From an uncultured Verrucomicrobiota bacterium (lineage in GTDB: Bacteria; Verrucomicrobiota; Kiritimatiellia; RFP12; UBA1067): a stretch of 32,864 nt of DNA. Positions 1 to 8,572 of the stretch are shown in pieces. The stretch's first letter is position 1, and each line of letters begins with the position of its first letter. The notes below the pieces were generated by a model that did no database searches, was not told the DNA's origin, and saw nothing but the letters and a program-made list of their open reading frames with translations. The position numbers and the translations under genes are program-made. The DNA is taken from NCBI GenBank assembly GCA_945834475.1, contig CAMAHK010000017.1, positions 1 through 32,864 of the forward strand, in the 5' to 3' direction.

Positions 1-2
1 CC

Positions 3-1727
3 GCGTCCTATGACATCGTCGTGGTCGGCCTCGGCACAGCCGGCGCGGAGGCGTTTGTCCGCTCGGTCGAACGCGGCCGTACGTGTTTCGGCATTGAGAA
101 GACGGGCGGTATGGGCGGACAGGCGACCGTCGGCTGCATCTGCTGGGGCGATGGCATTGTCAAGGCCCTGGAAGGCTACGAGCGGCGGGCGGCGCGAGCC
201 GATCTCGCCTACGAGTCCGCGGCAATCGGCGTTTGGCTCGACAAGGGCCGCATCGTCGGCTTGCGCTATGTCACGAACGGCATCGTGCGCGATGTCGCCG
301 CGAAAATCGTGATCGACGCGAGCGGCAACGCGACGGTGGCGAAGATGTGCGGACTGCCCGTGCGCCGCGGACGCGACTTTGACGGCGTGATGGCAACGTG
401 TGCGCGCGGCGAGACCTGGGCGAACCGCGAGACGAACGCGACGCGTCCGACCTACGGTGGAAGACCCTTCGGCCTAGCGTGTCCCTCGGCGGAATATTCG
501 CGTTACGTTTGCGAGCTGAGCCGGCTTCGCCATACGAACTGGAAGAATCAGACGAAGAACGAGCGAATGATCCGTGCGTCGTCCCTCGTCAATGCCCGCG
601 AAGAGGAGCGCGTTGTCACGGAGGAGATCGTGACGCTCAAGGACGCCCTGACGGAACGGAAATTCCCGAATCCGATTTTCTACGCCTGGGAGCCCGAAGA
701 TCTGCCGGTCTACTATGATGACCATGCGTTCGAGTCCGACGAGATCCAGAACTGGAAAGTGCTGTGCGGTCTGCCTATGTTCGGCTATCCCTCGGTCATT
801 CCCTACGGCACGCTCGTCGCCAAGGGCATTGAGGGACTCCTCGTGCCGTCCAAGCATTTCGGCGTTGCCCATGACTTGGGCGGCGGTCTGCGGATGCAAG
901 GCGAGATGCGCAAGACGGGCATTGTCGCGGCGATTGCTGCCGATCTCGCGCTGAAGGAGGGGTGTGCGCTCAAGGATGTTCCTTATGCGCGGCTTGAGCC
1001 GGAGATCCGCAAGGCGGGCACGCTTGTGCCGTCACGCAAGGCCTATGTCACAACGTACCGGGGCTATGCGTTCACGCCGTACTCGGACGACCAGGCGATC
1101 GCCGCGCTCAAGCAGGACATCGTGCGGACGGACGAATGGTGGCAGGCGAAGGGCGCGTCGACGAACTCGTCCGCCGACCAGGCCGCGTATGCGCTCTGGA
1201 CATGTTGGAGTCGGCGGCTGACGGGAACGGACGCCGAGCGTCGCGCGCTCGCGGATCGTCTTGCGGCGGAGATGGCGACGGCGGGACGTTTCGCCGCGAA
1301 CTTCGCCGTGGCGCTCGGGCTGATGGACGACCGTCGTGCCGTGCCGGTGTTGCGGGAGATCGTCCGCCATCCGGGCGGTGCGACCGATCCTGTCATCGTC
1401 AACGCCTATCCGAACCGCGTGAAGGCGATTCTGCTGCTCGGACGTTTCCGTGACCTTGAGATCGTTCCGACGTTGTGCGAGCTGGTGCTCGACAATGCGG
1501 AAACCTACATGAAGGATCTCTATTCCAAGCGCGCCTTTCCCTCTCCGCAACGCTGCCGCTTCCAGGCGCTGTCGTATGCGTTGATGGCACTGAAGGCGAT
1601 CCTGTCGATCCATTCCGACGCCGCGACGGCACAGGCGATTGCGGACTGGCAGAAGAAGCCGCTTGAAATGAAAGAAAACGAAGGCGTCGACTTGGCCGAC
1701 CGCCTGAGACACGTGAGGGTCGGCTGA
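3..1727 (+). CDS. FAD-dependent oxidoreductase with C-terminal helical repeats (5' partial)
   Basis: The reading frame is open from the window edge, so the true start lies upstream; a GTG at 21 would cut into the nucleotide-binding fold. The first visible residues read YDIVVVGLGTAG, a Rossmann beta strand followed by GxGxxG for the FAD ADP moiety. About 280 residues in comes the segment DLGGGLRMQGEMRKTGIVAA, typical of the second FAD-contacting region of the FAD_oxidored family (PF12831), which is common in PVC bacteria. After about residue 360 the protein changes to alpha-helical, HEAT-like units (LMDDRRAVPVLREIV and LLGRFRDLEIVPTLCELV). The substrate is unknown; family members are often secreted or linked to sugar metabolism. 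The 43-nt gap to the next gene holds that gene's promoter, so this gene probably ends its own transcription unit. I see no obvious terminator. Confidence 0.85.
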   Translation, partial: ASYDIVVVGLGTAGAEAFVRSVERGRTCFGIEKTGGMGGQATVGCICWGDGIVKALEGYERRAARADLAYESAAIGVWLDKGRIVGLRYVTNGIVRDVAAKIVIDASGNATVAKMCGLPVRRGRDFDGVMATCARGETWANRETNATRPTYGGRPFGLACPSAEYSRYVCELSRLRHTNWKNQTKNERMIRASSLVNAREEERVVTEEIVTLKDALTERKFPNPIFYAWEPEDLPVYYDDHAFESDEIQNWKVLCGLPMFGYPSVIPYGTLVAKGIEGLLVPSKHFGVAHDLGGGLRMQGEMRKTGIVAAIAADLALKEGCALKDVPYARLEPEIRKAGTLVPSRKAYVTTYRGYAFTPYSDDQAIAALKQDIVRTDEWWQAKGASTNSSADQAAYALWTCWSRRLTGTDAERRALADRLAAEMATAGRFAANFAVALGLMDDRRAVPVLREIVRHPGGATDPVIVNAYPNRVKAILLLGRFRDLEIVPTLCELVLDNAETYMKDLYSKRAFPSPQRCRFQALSYALMALKAILSIHSDAATAQAIADWQKKPLEMKENEGVDLADRLRHVRVG

Positions 1728-1754
1728 TGTCACTGCCTATGGGTAGGAATAAAA

Positions 1755-1763
1755 TGGTATAAT
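1755..1763 (+). promoter_or_regulatory. extended -10 promoter, probably giving a leaderless mRNA
   Basis: TGGTATAAT is a perfect extended -10 (TGnTATAAT) with no recognisable -35. Its last base is 7 nt before the ATG at 1771, so initiation at the usual distance would fall at or next to the start codon. There is no Shine-Dalgarno sequence in that gap, which agrees with leaderless translation. Confidence 0.6.
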
Positions 1764-1770
1764 ATTCCAC

Positions 1771-2703
1771 ATGAAGAAATTGATCTCGATAGTTTCGGTT
1801 TGCGGGGCGATCATTGCGGCGTCGGCGGCAGCGATTGTCGTCGCGACGCAGCGCGCTGCTGCGGCGCGGGCCTATGCCGAGGCTGCGGCGAGCGAGGAGG
1901 TGAAGGCTGAGGCGGAGCGAAAAGCCGAGCAGGCAGCGGCTCAGCAGGAGGCCGACAAGCGTCGGACTGCTGAAGCGTCCGAGAAGGCCGAGGCCGACAG
2001 GCTGGCGGCGGCGAAGCTCGCGCAGGAGCAGGCGCTCATTGAGCAGAAGACGGCCGAAGAAAACCGCTTGGCTAAGGAAGCCGAGGCCGTGACGGCCAAG
2101 GCCGAGGCCGAGAAGGCGTCGGCGAATCGTGACGCGGCGAAACTGACGGCCGATACGGCCAAGGCCGAAAAGGCGAAGGCCGCCGACCTCGCGAAGGCGG
2201 AGGAGGCCAAGGCTCGCGGCGAAGAGGCGAAGCTGGCTGCCGAGCAGCTTAAGAGCGAAAAGGTCATTGCTGAGGCAAAACTTCTGGAACTTCGGAAGAT
2301 CGATTTCGAGACGGCCCAGCAGACGCTGAACGAATGGCGGCTCGACCTAGAAGAGCGTGAGGCCGCGCTGGCACCGGAGAAAACAATCGCCGATCTCGCG
2401 TGGGCTGGCGAGCAGGAGGATATGACGGTGGACGAGAACGGCGATCTTAAGAAAATCAAGAAGGCTGTGTACTCGCCCGAGACGGATCGGTCGCTTCCGC
2501 GCAGCACCCGGTGGCTTGCAAAGGTCGAGCGCCTTGCGCACGAGGCTGAGACGAACGAACTCGCGCAGGTGCGCGCGTCGGTGGTGCGTCCCCTGGAGAA
2601 GCTTTATGTCGAGGCGATTCGCGAGAATCGTGTAATTGACGCCGAGTATTACAAGAAGACGTTGAAGTCGTTGTATCCGGATTGGGAGTTCAAAGGCGAA
2701 TGA
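1771..2703 (+). CDS. membrane-anchored Ala/Glu/Lys-rich coiled-coil protein
   Basis: 310 aa. Residues about 4-27 form one hydrophobic N-terminal segment after MKK, either an uncleaved signal anchor or a signal peptide. Residues about 30-200 are almost pure A/E/K/D heptad-like sequence with repeated KAEAEKA and AAKLAQEQA blocks, a long coiled coil like the middle of TolA. The last 110 residues are less biased, contain WRLDLEEREAALAPE and end in LYPDWEFKGE. I recognise no enzymatic motif. The start at 1771 is the only one that gives a membrane segment, and a promoter lies immediately upstream. The stop overlaps the next gene's start as ATGA, so it is translationally coupled to metX-metW. The functional link to methionine synthesis is unclear, and sharing an mRNA may be incidental. 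Confidence 0.75.
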   Translation: MKKLISIVSVCGAIIAASAAAIVVATQRAAAARAYAEAAASEEVKAEAERKAEQAAAQQEADKRRTAEASEKAEADRLAAAKLAQEQALIEQKTAEENRLAKEAEAVTAKAEAEKASANRDAAKLTADTAKAEKAKAADLAKAEEAKARGEEAKLAAEQLKSEKVIAEAKLLELRKIDFETAQQTLNEWRLDLEEREAALAPEKTIADLAWAGEQEDMTVDENGDLKKIKKAVYSPETDRSLPRSTRWLAKVERLAHEAETNELAQVRASVVRPLEKLYVEAIRENRVIDAEYYKKTLKSLYPDWEFKGE

Positions 2704-4478
2704 TGAGTACGGGCGTTGGTATTGTCGAACCGAAGAAACTGAAGCTGGAGCTTCCCGCCGGAGGGCTTCGGCTGGCGTATGGCGGCGTTCTCAAGGAAAT
2801 CGAGGTCCAGTACGAAGAGTGCGGTGCGCCCGTGACGCCGACGAATGTGATCTACATCTGTCACGCGCTGACGGGCGATGCGCATGTCGCCGGTATCAAA
2901 CCCGGTGAGGAGAAGCCGAGCGGCTGGTGGGAGGGCATGGTCGGTCCCGGACGCGCGATCGACACAAACCGCTATCACGTCATCTGCGCGAACGTCCTCG
3001 GCGGCTGTTCGGGCACGACCGGTCCGATGTCGATCAATCCCGACACGGGCAAACCCTACGGTTCCTCGTTCCCGCAGTACACGTTCGACGATGCGATTGA
3101 TGTCTTCCGGATGTTTCTCCATCAGCTCGGCATCGACCATCTCGCGGCGGTGATCGGCGGCAGCTTTGGCGGACTCCAGGTCGTCAATTGGATCACGCGC
3201 TTCCCGGACGACATGGATAAGGCGTGTCTCATCGCGACGAGCGCGAACCTCAACACGCAGGCGATTGCGTTCAGCGTGATGAGCCGCAATTCGATTACGG
3301 AAGACCCGAGCTGGAAGGGCGGCGACTACTATCTCGAGGGTGACGGCAAGGGACCGAAGGTTGGCCTCGCCGCGGCGCGCCAGCTCGCGCACATCACGTA
3401 CCTTTCGCGCGAACTCCTGCAGGAGAAGTTCCATCGCGACCTGCAGACGAACTTCGTGCAGGCGTCGGATGCCGAACGCGCCGAACGCGACCGGCTCTTC
3501 AAGACGTATTTCCAGATCGAGAGCTACCTCGACTACCAGGCGATGAAGTTCGTCAAGCGCTTTGACGCGAACTCCTACCTGCACATCACGCGTTCGATGG
3601 ACCTCGTCGACCCCTGCGACCGCTACGGGTCTCTTGACGCGGCGTTCGCGCGCGTCAAGGCGCGGGTCCTCGTCTGCTCGTACGAGAATGACATTCTCTT
3701 CCCCGACTGGCAGTCGAAGGAGATGGTCTATTCGCTCATGAAGGCCCATAAGCGCGTCTCGTACGCGCACCTCGAGAGCGGCACGGGTCACGACTCGTTC
3801 CTCACCGACATCGACGACCTCTCGAAGATCGTCGGCGGCTTCCTCTCGGAGCGTCCCGTCAAGGTGATGAAGTGGCAGGAGCGCCTTTACGCGCAGGTCG
3901 CGAAGATGGTGAAACGCGATGCGCACGTTGTCGACATCGGCTGCGGCGACGGCACACTGCTCGGGATCCTGCGCGAGAAGAAGGGCGTGAAGGGCGACGG
4001 TATCGAGCTCGACATCGAACGCTACGAGGAGGCGATCGCCGACGGCCACGACATGTTCTTTGACGACGTGGACGAGAACGGCATGGAGCTCGTTCCGGAC
4101 CGTCACTACGACGTTGCAATCGTCTCCGACACGCTGCAGGAGGTGAAGAATCCGCGCGGCCTCCTCCACGAGGCGCTGCGTGTCGCTGACGAGGCGATCG
4201 TTACATTCCCGAACTTCGCCGACTACCATATTCGGCTGACGCTCGGCTTCAAGGGACGCCTTCCCGTCTCGAAGGCGCTGCCGTTCGAGTGGTACGATAC
4301 ACCGAACATCCACTGCATCACACTCAAGGATTTCCGCCGCCTGTGCGACAAGGAGAGTATTGAGATTCGTGAGGTGCGCGCGGAGTCGCGGCATCTTCTC
4401 GGCAAGATCCTGATGACCCTCGGCTTCAAGAATCTCGGGGCCTCCAGGATCATCGCCCGCATCGCGCGTAAGGTCTGA
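2700..4478 (+). CDS. metX: homoserine O-acetyltransferase MetX fused to MetW
   Basis: 592 aa from ATG 2700 (ATGA overlap with the preceding stop; ATG 2703 is equally possible). Residues about 1-385 are the alpha/beta-hydrolase MetX: CHALTGDAH near 54, the nucleophile elbow GGSFGG with Ser155, and the rest of the triad as Asp331 (ENDILFP) and His364 (GTGHDSF). MetX transfers an acetyl (sometimes succinyl) group to homoserine, the first committed step to methionine. Residues about 391-592 are a complete MetW-type methyltransferase fold: SAM motif VDIGCGDGTLL at 411-421, SDTLQEVKNP, IVTFPNF, GRLPVSKALP and WYDTPNIHCIT. MetW is usually a separate protein next to MetX and is needed for its activity in several bacteria, so this is a covalent version of a known pair. 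Aspartate kinase, the first enzyme of the same pathway, follows 50 nt downstream. Confidence 0.93.
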   Translation: MMSTGVGIVEPKKLKLELPAGGLRLAYGGVLKEIEVQYEECGAPVTPTNVIYICHALTGDAHVAGIKPGEEKPSGWWEGMVGPGRAIDTNRYHVICANVLGGCSGTTGPMSINPDTGKPYGSSFPQYTFDDAIDVFRMFLHQLGIDHLAAVIGGSFGGLQVVNWITRFPDDMDKACLIATSANLNTQAIAFSVMSRNSITEDPSWKGGDYYLEGDGKGPKVGLAAARQLAHITYLSRELLQEKFHRDLQTNFVQASDAERAERDRLFKTYFQIESYLDYQAMKFVKRFDANSYLHITRSMDLVDPCDRYGSLDAAFARVKARVLVCSYENDILFPDWQSKEMVYSLMKAHKRVSYAHLESGTGHDSFLTDIDDLSKIVGGFLSERPVKVMKWQERLYAQVAKMVKRDAHVVDIGCGDGTLLGILREKKGVKGDGIELDIERYEEAIADGHDMFFDDVDENGMELVPDRHYDVAIVSDTLQEVKNPRGLLHEALRVADEAIVTFPNFADYHIRLTLGFKGRLPVSKALPFEWYDTPNIHCITLKDFRRLCDKESIEIREVRAESRHLLGKILMTLGFKNLGASRIIARIARKV

Positions 4479-4487
4479 CGGGATTTT

Positions 4488-4496
4488 TGCTATAAT
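4488..4496 (+). promoter_or_regulatory. extended -10 promoter of lysC
   Basis: TGCTATAAT is an exact TGnTATAAT extended -10 lying 32 nt before the lysC ATG. No convincing -35 is present at 16-18 nt. The predicted start near 4503 leaves a leader of about 26 nt containing GGGGAG and AAGGA (4520-4524), a well-placed ribosome-binding site. I see no riboswitch or leader peptide in this short leader. Confidence 0.6.
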
Positions 4497-4528
4497 ACAC
4501 GGCTAATTTTGGGGAGTACAAGGAAAAC

Positions 4529-5893
4529 ATGAAAGTCTGTAAATTCGGTGGCTCGTCCCTCGCGGATGCGGGGCAGCTCAACAAGGTGATCGACATCGTC
4601 CTTTCGGACCCTGCGCGGCGCATCGTCGTCGTCTCAGCTCCGGGCAAGCGCTCGAGCGGCGACACGAAGGTGACGGACCTTCTCATCGCGCTCGCGGAGA
4701 CGGCGATCAAGGGCGAGAACACCGACCTCGCGTTCGGTGCCGTCGTCGAGCGCTACGCCTCGATGGCCGACGAGCTCAAGCTCGGGCCCGACATCGTCAA
4801 TCTCATTTCTAACGATCTCAAGGACCGTCTCGCGCAGGTCAAGACGCTCGCGCCGGCCGAGTTCATGGACCTCCTCAAGGCCTCGGGCGAGGACAACAAC
4901 GCGAAGCTCGTGGCGGTCGCGTTCCAGGCGCGCGGCAAGAAGGCGCGCTATGCGAGTCCGAAGGATACGGGCATGATCCTCGAGGGCGAGTTCGGCGACG
5001 CGACGCTCGACCCGATTAGCTACGAGAAGCTCTCGAAGGCGTTCTCGAGCTTCGACGGCATCGTCATCTATCCGGGCTTCTTCGGCTACACGAAGGAAGG
5101 CAAGGTCGCGACGTTCCCGCGTGGTGGTTCCGACATCACGGGATCGATCCTCGCGGCGGCGGTCTGCGCCGACGTCTACGAAAACTTCACCGACGTCGAC
5201 TCGGTCTATCCGTGCGATCCGCGCATCGTTCCCGAAGTGAAGAACGGCGAGGGCATCGCGACGATGACGTACCGCGAGATGCGCGAACTCGCGTACGCGG
5301 GCTTCGGCGTCTTCGCCGACGAGGCCGTCATCCCGGCCGTCCGGGCGCGCATTCCGATCAACATCCGCAACACAAACCACCCGAACGAGCCCGGCACGAT
5401 GATCCAGCAGTCGCGGCGCGTCGTCCCGGGTACGGTCGTCGGTGTCGCGAGCGCGGACGACTTCTGCAACATTGTTGTCGAGAAGTACTTGATGAACCGC
5501 GAGATCGGCTTCGGCTGTCGGCTCCTGCAGGTTCTCGAGGACGAGGGTATCTCCTATGAGCACATGCCCTCGGGCGTCGACTCGCAGTGCATCGTCGTGA
5601 AGGGCAAGGTTCTTCCGAAGGAGAAGGAGATCAAGGTCGTCCAGGCGATCAAGCGCGCGCTCAAGCCCGACTTCATCGCGGTCGAGCGCGACATCACGAT
5701 CCTCATGGTCGTCGGCGAAGGCATGTGCTACACGCCGGGCATGCTCGCGAAGGCGTGCCTCGCGCTGGCCTCGGCCGGCATCTCGATGTCGATGGTGAAC
5801 CAAGGTTCAAGCGAAGTCTCGTTTATGCTCGCCATTCGCCGTCAGGACCGTGACGTCGCCGTCAAGGCCCTCTACAAGGCCTTCTTTGGTTAA
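4529..5893 (+). CDS. lysC: aspartate kinase
   Basis: 454 aa, normal length for a monofunctional aspartokinase. It phosphorylates aspartate in the first step to lysine, threonine and methionine. The N-terminal KFGGSSLAD (5-13) is the family signature that contacts ATP and substrate. FPRGGSDITGSILAAAV near residue 195, followed by YENFTDVDSVYPCDPRIVP, is the conserved kinase core. After about residue 310 there is a regulatory ACT-domain pair (for example ITILMVVGEGMCYTPGMLAK and ISMSMVNQGSSEVSFMLAI), so feedback control by pathway amino acids is likely. It has its own promoter and a good ribosome-binding site. It probably starts an operon that continues into the ferredoxin and oxidoreductase genes, since the next start is only 22 nt after its stop. 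Confidence 0.95.
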   Translation: MKVCKFGGSSLADAGQLNKVIDIVLSDPARRIVVVSAPGKRSSGDTKVTDLLIALAETAIKGENTDLAFGAVVERYASMADELKLGPDIVNLISNDLKDRLAQVKTLAPAEFMDLLKASGEDNNAKLVAVAFQARGKKARYASPKDTGMILEGEFGDATLDPISYEKLSKAFSSFDGIVIYPGFFGYTKEGKVATFPRGGSDITGSILAAAVCADVYENFTDVDSVYPCDPRIVPEVKNGEGIATMTYREMRELAYAGFGVFADEAVIPAVRARIPINIRNTNHPNEPGTMIQQSRRVVPGTVVGVASADDFCNIVVEKYLMNREIGFGCRLLQVLEDEGISYEHMPSGVDSQCIVVKGKVLPKEKEIKVVQAIKRALKPDFIAVERDITILMVVGEGMCYTPGMLAKACLALASAGISMSMVNQGSSEVSFMLAIRRQDRDVAVKALYKAFFG

Positions 5894-5899
5894 AGGTAG

Positions 5900-5913
5900 A
5901 AGGTTGAGGTTGA
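5900..5913 (+). repeat. short AAGGTTGAGGTTG motif before a start codon
   Basis: This 13-14-mer lies between lysC and the ferredoxin gene and supplies its GAGGT ribosome-binding site. The same 13 bases recur at 20244-20256, also directly before a start codon. Both may be remnants of a small purine-rich repeat or simply similar ribosome-binding regions. Confidence 0.4.
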
Positions 5914-5915
5914 CG

Positions 5916-6113
5916 ATGGTTATCATTGATAAGGAAAACTGCAAGGGCTGCGGACGCTGCGTGACGGCGTGTCCGAAGAAGTGCCTCGAGGTGGGCGAGG
6001 CACTGAACGCCATGGGCATCAAGGCCGTCCAGTACAAGGGCGAGGGTTGCATCTCGTGCGGCATCTGCTTCTACAACTGCCCGGAACCCTATGCGATCAA
6101 GGTGGAGAAGTAA
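5916..6113 (+). CDS. 2[4Fe-4S] ferredoxin-like delta subunit of 2-oxoacid oxidoreductase
   Basis: 65 aa from ATG 5916; the upstream in-frame extension lies inside lysC and is a shadow. Two classic cluster motifs are visible: CKGCGRCVTACPKKC (about residues 9-23) and CISCGICFYNCPEPY (about 47-61). Size and layout match the small delta subunit of VOR/KOR-type 2-oxoacid:ferredoxin oxidoreductases, which passes electrons from the TPP-bearing subunit to external ferredoxin. The alpha subunit starts 3 nt after its stop and the fused beta-gamma subunit follows, so it is almost certainly part of one cytoplasmic complex. Confidence 0.92.
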   Translation: MVIIDKENCKGCGRCVTACPKKCLEVGEALNAMGIKAVQYKGEGCISCGICFYNCPEPYAIKVEK

Positions 6114-6116
6114 GTC

Positions 6117-7172
6117 ATGACCAAGTTTGTGAAGAGCAACGAGGCCGTGGTGATGGGCGCGCTCTATGCGGGCTGTGACCTCTACTTCGGCTATCCGATC
6201 ACGCCGGCGAGCGAAATCGCCCATGGCGCGGCGAAGTGGTTCCCGATGCTCGGCCGCACGTTCGTGCAGGCCGAGTGCGAGACGGCGTCCGTCAACATGA
6301 TGTTCGGCGCGGCGGCTGCGGGCAAGCTGTGCATGACGGCGACCTCGGGTCCCGGCTTCTCGCTGATGCAGGAGGGCATCTCCTACCTCGCGGGCGCGGA
6401 ACTCCCGGCCGTGGTCGTGGACGTGAACCGCGCGGGCCCGGGCCTCGGCAACGTCTATCCGGAGCAGTCCGACTACACGCCGGCCGTGAAAGGCGGCGGC
6501 CACGGCAACTACCAGACCTTCACGCTGGCTCCTGCGAACGCGCAGGAGATGTGCGACCTCACGATCAAGGCCTTCGAGATGGCCGCGAAGTGGCGCACGC
6601 CGGCGATCGTCTTCGCGGACGGCCTGCAGGGCCAAATGATGGAGACGGTGAAGCTTCCCGAAGCGGAATCGCCGCGGCCCGACTTTAGCGCCTGGGCGGC
6701 GCAGGGCGAGCCGAAGACGCGCGAGAACCTCGTGAAGTCGATCTTTCTTGATGCGGCGGCGCAGGAGAAGTTCAACGAGTACCTGCAGGAGAAGTACGCG
6801 AAGATGGCGGCGGACGCGATGAGCGAGACGTATCTCGCGGATGACGCGGATCTCATGATTGTCGCCTTCGGCATCGGCAGTCGCATTGCGCGCACGACGG
6901 CCGAGGAGCTGCGCAAAGTGGGGATCAAGGCGGGCTGCTTCCGTCCGATCTCCCTCAATCCGTTCCCGCGCGAGGCGCTCGCGGCGTCCTGCAAGGGCAA
7001 GAAGGTTCTCACGATCGAGCTGGACGCGGGACAGTTCGCGGACGACGTGCGGCTCAACCTCGCGAAGGCGGGCTGCGGCGCGGAGGCGGCGTCGGTGAAG
7101 ATGCTCCACCGCATGGGTGGCGAAGTGGTTTCGGTGGATGCGGCGGTTGCGGCCGCGAAGGAGATGCTCTAA
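6117..7172 (+). CDS. vorB: 2-oxoacid:ferredoxin oxidoreductase alpha subunit (VorB/KorA type)
   Basis: 351 aa. The complex oxidatively decarboxylates a 2-oxoacid to its acyl-CoA and reduces ferredoxin. Near the N-terminus GYPITPASEI (about 23-32) and ECETASVNMMFGAAAAGK are the TPP-domain signatures of the alpha chain, followed by TSGPGFSLMQEGISYLAGAE and GPGLGNVYPEQSDY. These forms are closest to the VorB group (branched-chain 2-oxoacids) as annotated in clostridia, though 2-oxoglutarate-specific KorA enzymes share them and substrate choice cannot be settled here. The C-terminal half from about residue 235 is the transketolase-C-like domain (LMIVAFGIGSRIART). The next gene's ATG follows one base after this stop (TAA-A-ATG), so the two are tightly coupled. 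Confidence 0.92.
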   Translation: MTKFVKSNEAVVMGALYAGCDLYFGYPITPASEIAHGAAKWFPMLGRTFVQAECETASVNMMFGAAAAGKLCMTATSGPGFSLMQEGISYLAGAELPAVVVDVNRAGPGLGNVYPEQSDYTPAVKGGGHGNYQTFTLAPANAQEMCDLTIKAFEMAAKWRTPAIVFADGLQGQMMETVKLPEAESPRPDFSAWAAQGEPKTRENLVKSIFLDAAAQEKFNEYLQEKYAKMAADAMSETYLADDADLMIVAFGIGSRIARTTAEELRKVGIKAGCFRPISLNPFPREALAASCKGKKVLTIELDAGQFADDVRLNLAKAGCGAEAASVKMLHRMGGEVVSVDAAVAAAKEML

Positions 7173-7173
7173 A

Positions 7174-8568
7174 ATGGCGACGATTGAACAGAAGGGCATG
7201 TACAAGGTCTTTCCGCGTAGCGGGAAGAATGTGAGCTTCACTCATTATTGTCCCGGCTGCGGCCACGGCATCATCAACAAGCTGATCGCCGAGGCGTGTG
7301 CGGAACTGGGGCTCCAGGATAAGACAATCTTCGTCGATCCCGTCGGCTGCGGCGTCTTCACGTACTATTACTGGGACGCGGCGCACATCTCCGCGGCGCA
7401 CGGCCGTGCGAGTGCGGTGGCGACGGGTTCCTGCCGGGCGCGTCCCGACGCGGTGAACATCGCCTATCAGGGCGACGGCGACCTCGGCGCGATCGGCTTC
7501 AACAACGCCTTCCAGGCGGCGAGCCGCGGCGAGAACTTCGGCTGCATCTTCGTCAACAACTCGCTCTACGGCATGACGGGCGGCCAGATGGCGCCGACGA
7601 CGCTCGACGGCGAGACGACCACGACGACGCCGTTCGGACGCGATCCCGCGCTGACGGGCTATCCGCTTCACGTCTGCGAAGTCTTCAACCAGCTCAAGGC
7701 GCCCGTCTACATCGCGCGCGTCTCGGTCGCCGACACGAAGCGCATCATGCAGGCGAAGCAGGCGATCCGCAAGGTCTTCGAGATCCAGCGCGACAAGAAG
7801 GGCTACGCGATCCTCGAGATCCTCGCGCCGTGTCCGACAAACCTTCGCATGAACGCCGAGAAGGCCGCGCAGTTTTGCATCAACGAGATGGAGAAGGAGT
7901 TCCCGCTCGGCACGTTCCGTGACGAGACGGCGACGCGTCCCGCGCGCGAGGTGCGTCCGATTCCGCAGTGCGCGTCCTGCGCCGAGCTCTTCGCCGAGAA
8001 GACGGCGATCCCGGCGGCGGTGACCGATCCGGCGTTTGCCGAGAAACGCTTCAAGTTCGCGGGCTACGGCGGACAGGGCATTCTCTCGCTCGGTCTCACG
8101 GTCGCGGAGGCGGCGCGTCTCGAGCGGCGTCACACGCTCTGGTTCCCGAGCTACGGTCCCGAACAGCGCGGCGGCAGCGCGAACTGCTCCGTCGTCGTCT
8201 CGGGCACGCCGATCGGCTCGCCGACGGTGGAGCATCCGGACGTCCTCGTCTGCATGAACCAGCCCTCGTACGAGCGCTTTGCCCAAGACGTCAAGAAGGG
8301 CGGCCTCATCATCGTCGACGAGACGGTGCCTGTTCATGTGCAGCCGCCCGAAGGCGTTCAGCTCGTCGTCTGGCCGGCGATTCGCCTCGCGGAAGAATTC
8401 GGCGTCCCGAAGGCCGCGAACACGATGATGCTCGCCGCGCTCAAGAAGCTCAACTGCACGGGCCTTTCGGGCGATAGCCTTGAGGAAGCACTCGTCGCAA
8501 GCTTCAAGAAGAAACCCGAACTCGGCGAGAAGAACAAGCAGCTTCTGCGTCAGGCTGAACAAATGTAA
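7174..8568 (+). CDS. 2-oxoacid:ferredoxin oxidoreductase, beta and gamma subunits fused
   Basis: 464 aa from ATG 7174; the in-frame upstream extension lies inside the alpha gene. Residues 1 to about 250 are the TPP-binding beta subunit: CPGCGHG (26-32), GDGDLGAIGFNNAFQAASR starting at 100 (the GDG Mg-TPP motif) and NNSLYGMTGGQMAPTT (128-143). A linker with CASCAELFAEK leads to the gamma subunit from about residue 291: FKFAGYGGQGILSLGLTVAE, SYGPEQRGGSANCSVVVS and an acidic C-terminal helix region. Beta and gamma are usually separate genes in VOR/KOR operons, so this is a domain fusion. Together with the preceding ferredoxin and alpha genes the full alpha, beta, gamma, delta set is present. Likely roles are branched-chain amino acid fermentation or 2-oxoglutarate oxidation. 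Confidence 0.92.
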   Translation: MATIEQKGMYKVFPRSGKNVSFTHYCPGCGHGIINKLIAEACAELGLQDKTIFVDPVGCGVFTYYYWDAAHISAAHGRASAVATGSCRARPDAVNIAYQGDGDLGAIGFNNAFQAASRGENFGCIFVNNSLYGMTGGQMAPTTLDGETTTTTPFGRDPALTGYPLHVCEVFNQLKAPVYIARVSVADTKRIMQAKQAIRKVFEIQRDKKGYAILEILAPCPTNLRMNAEKAAQFCINEMEKEFPLGTFRDETATRPAREVRPIPQCASCAELFAEKTAIPAAVTDPAFAEKRFKFAGYGGQGILSLGLTVAEAARLERRHTLWFPSYGPEQRGGSANCSVVVSGTPIGSPTVEHPDVLVCMNQPSYERFAQDVKKGGLIIVDETVPVHVQPPEGVQLVVWPAIRLAEEFGVPKAANTMMLAALKKLNCTGLSGDSLEEALVASFKKKPELGEKNKQLLRQAEQM

Positions 8569-8572
8569 TCGT

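Noticed and set aside
1930-2290. Tandem DNA repeat in the coiled-coil gene (GCCGAGGCC-like units)
   Set aside because: The similarity reflects A/E/K codon composition of a coiled coil; unit length and phase are not constant.
4479-4528. Amino-acid-responsive leader or riboswitch upstream of lysC
   Set aside because: Only about 26 nt lie between the predicted transcription start and the ATG, too short for a lysine or SAM riboswitch or an attenuator.
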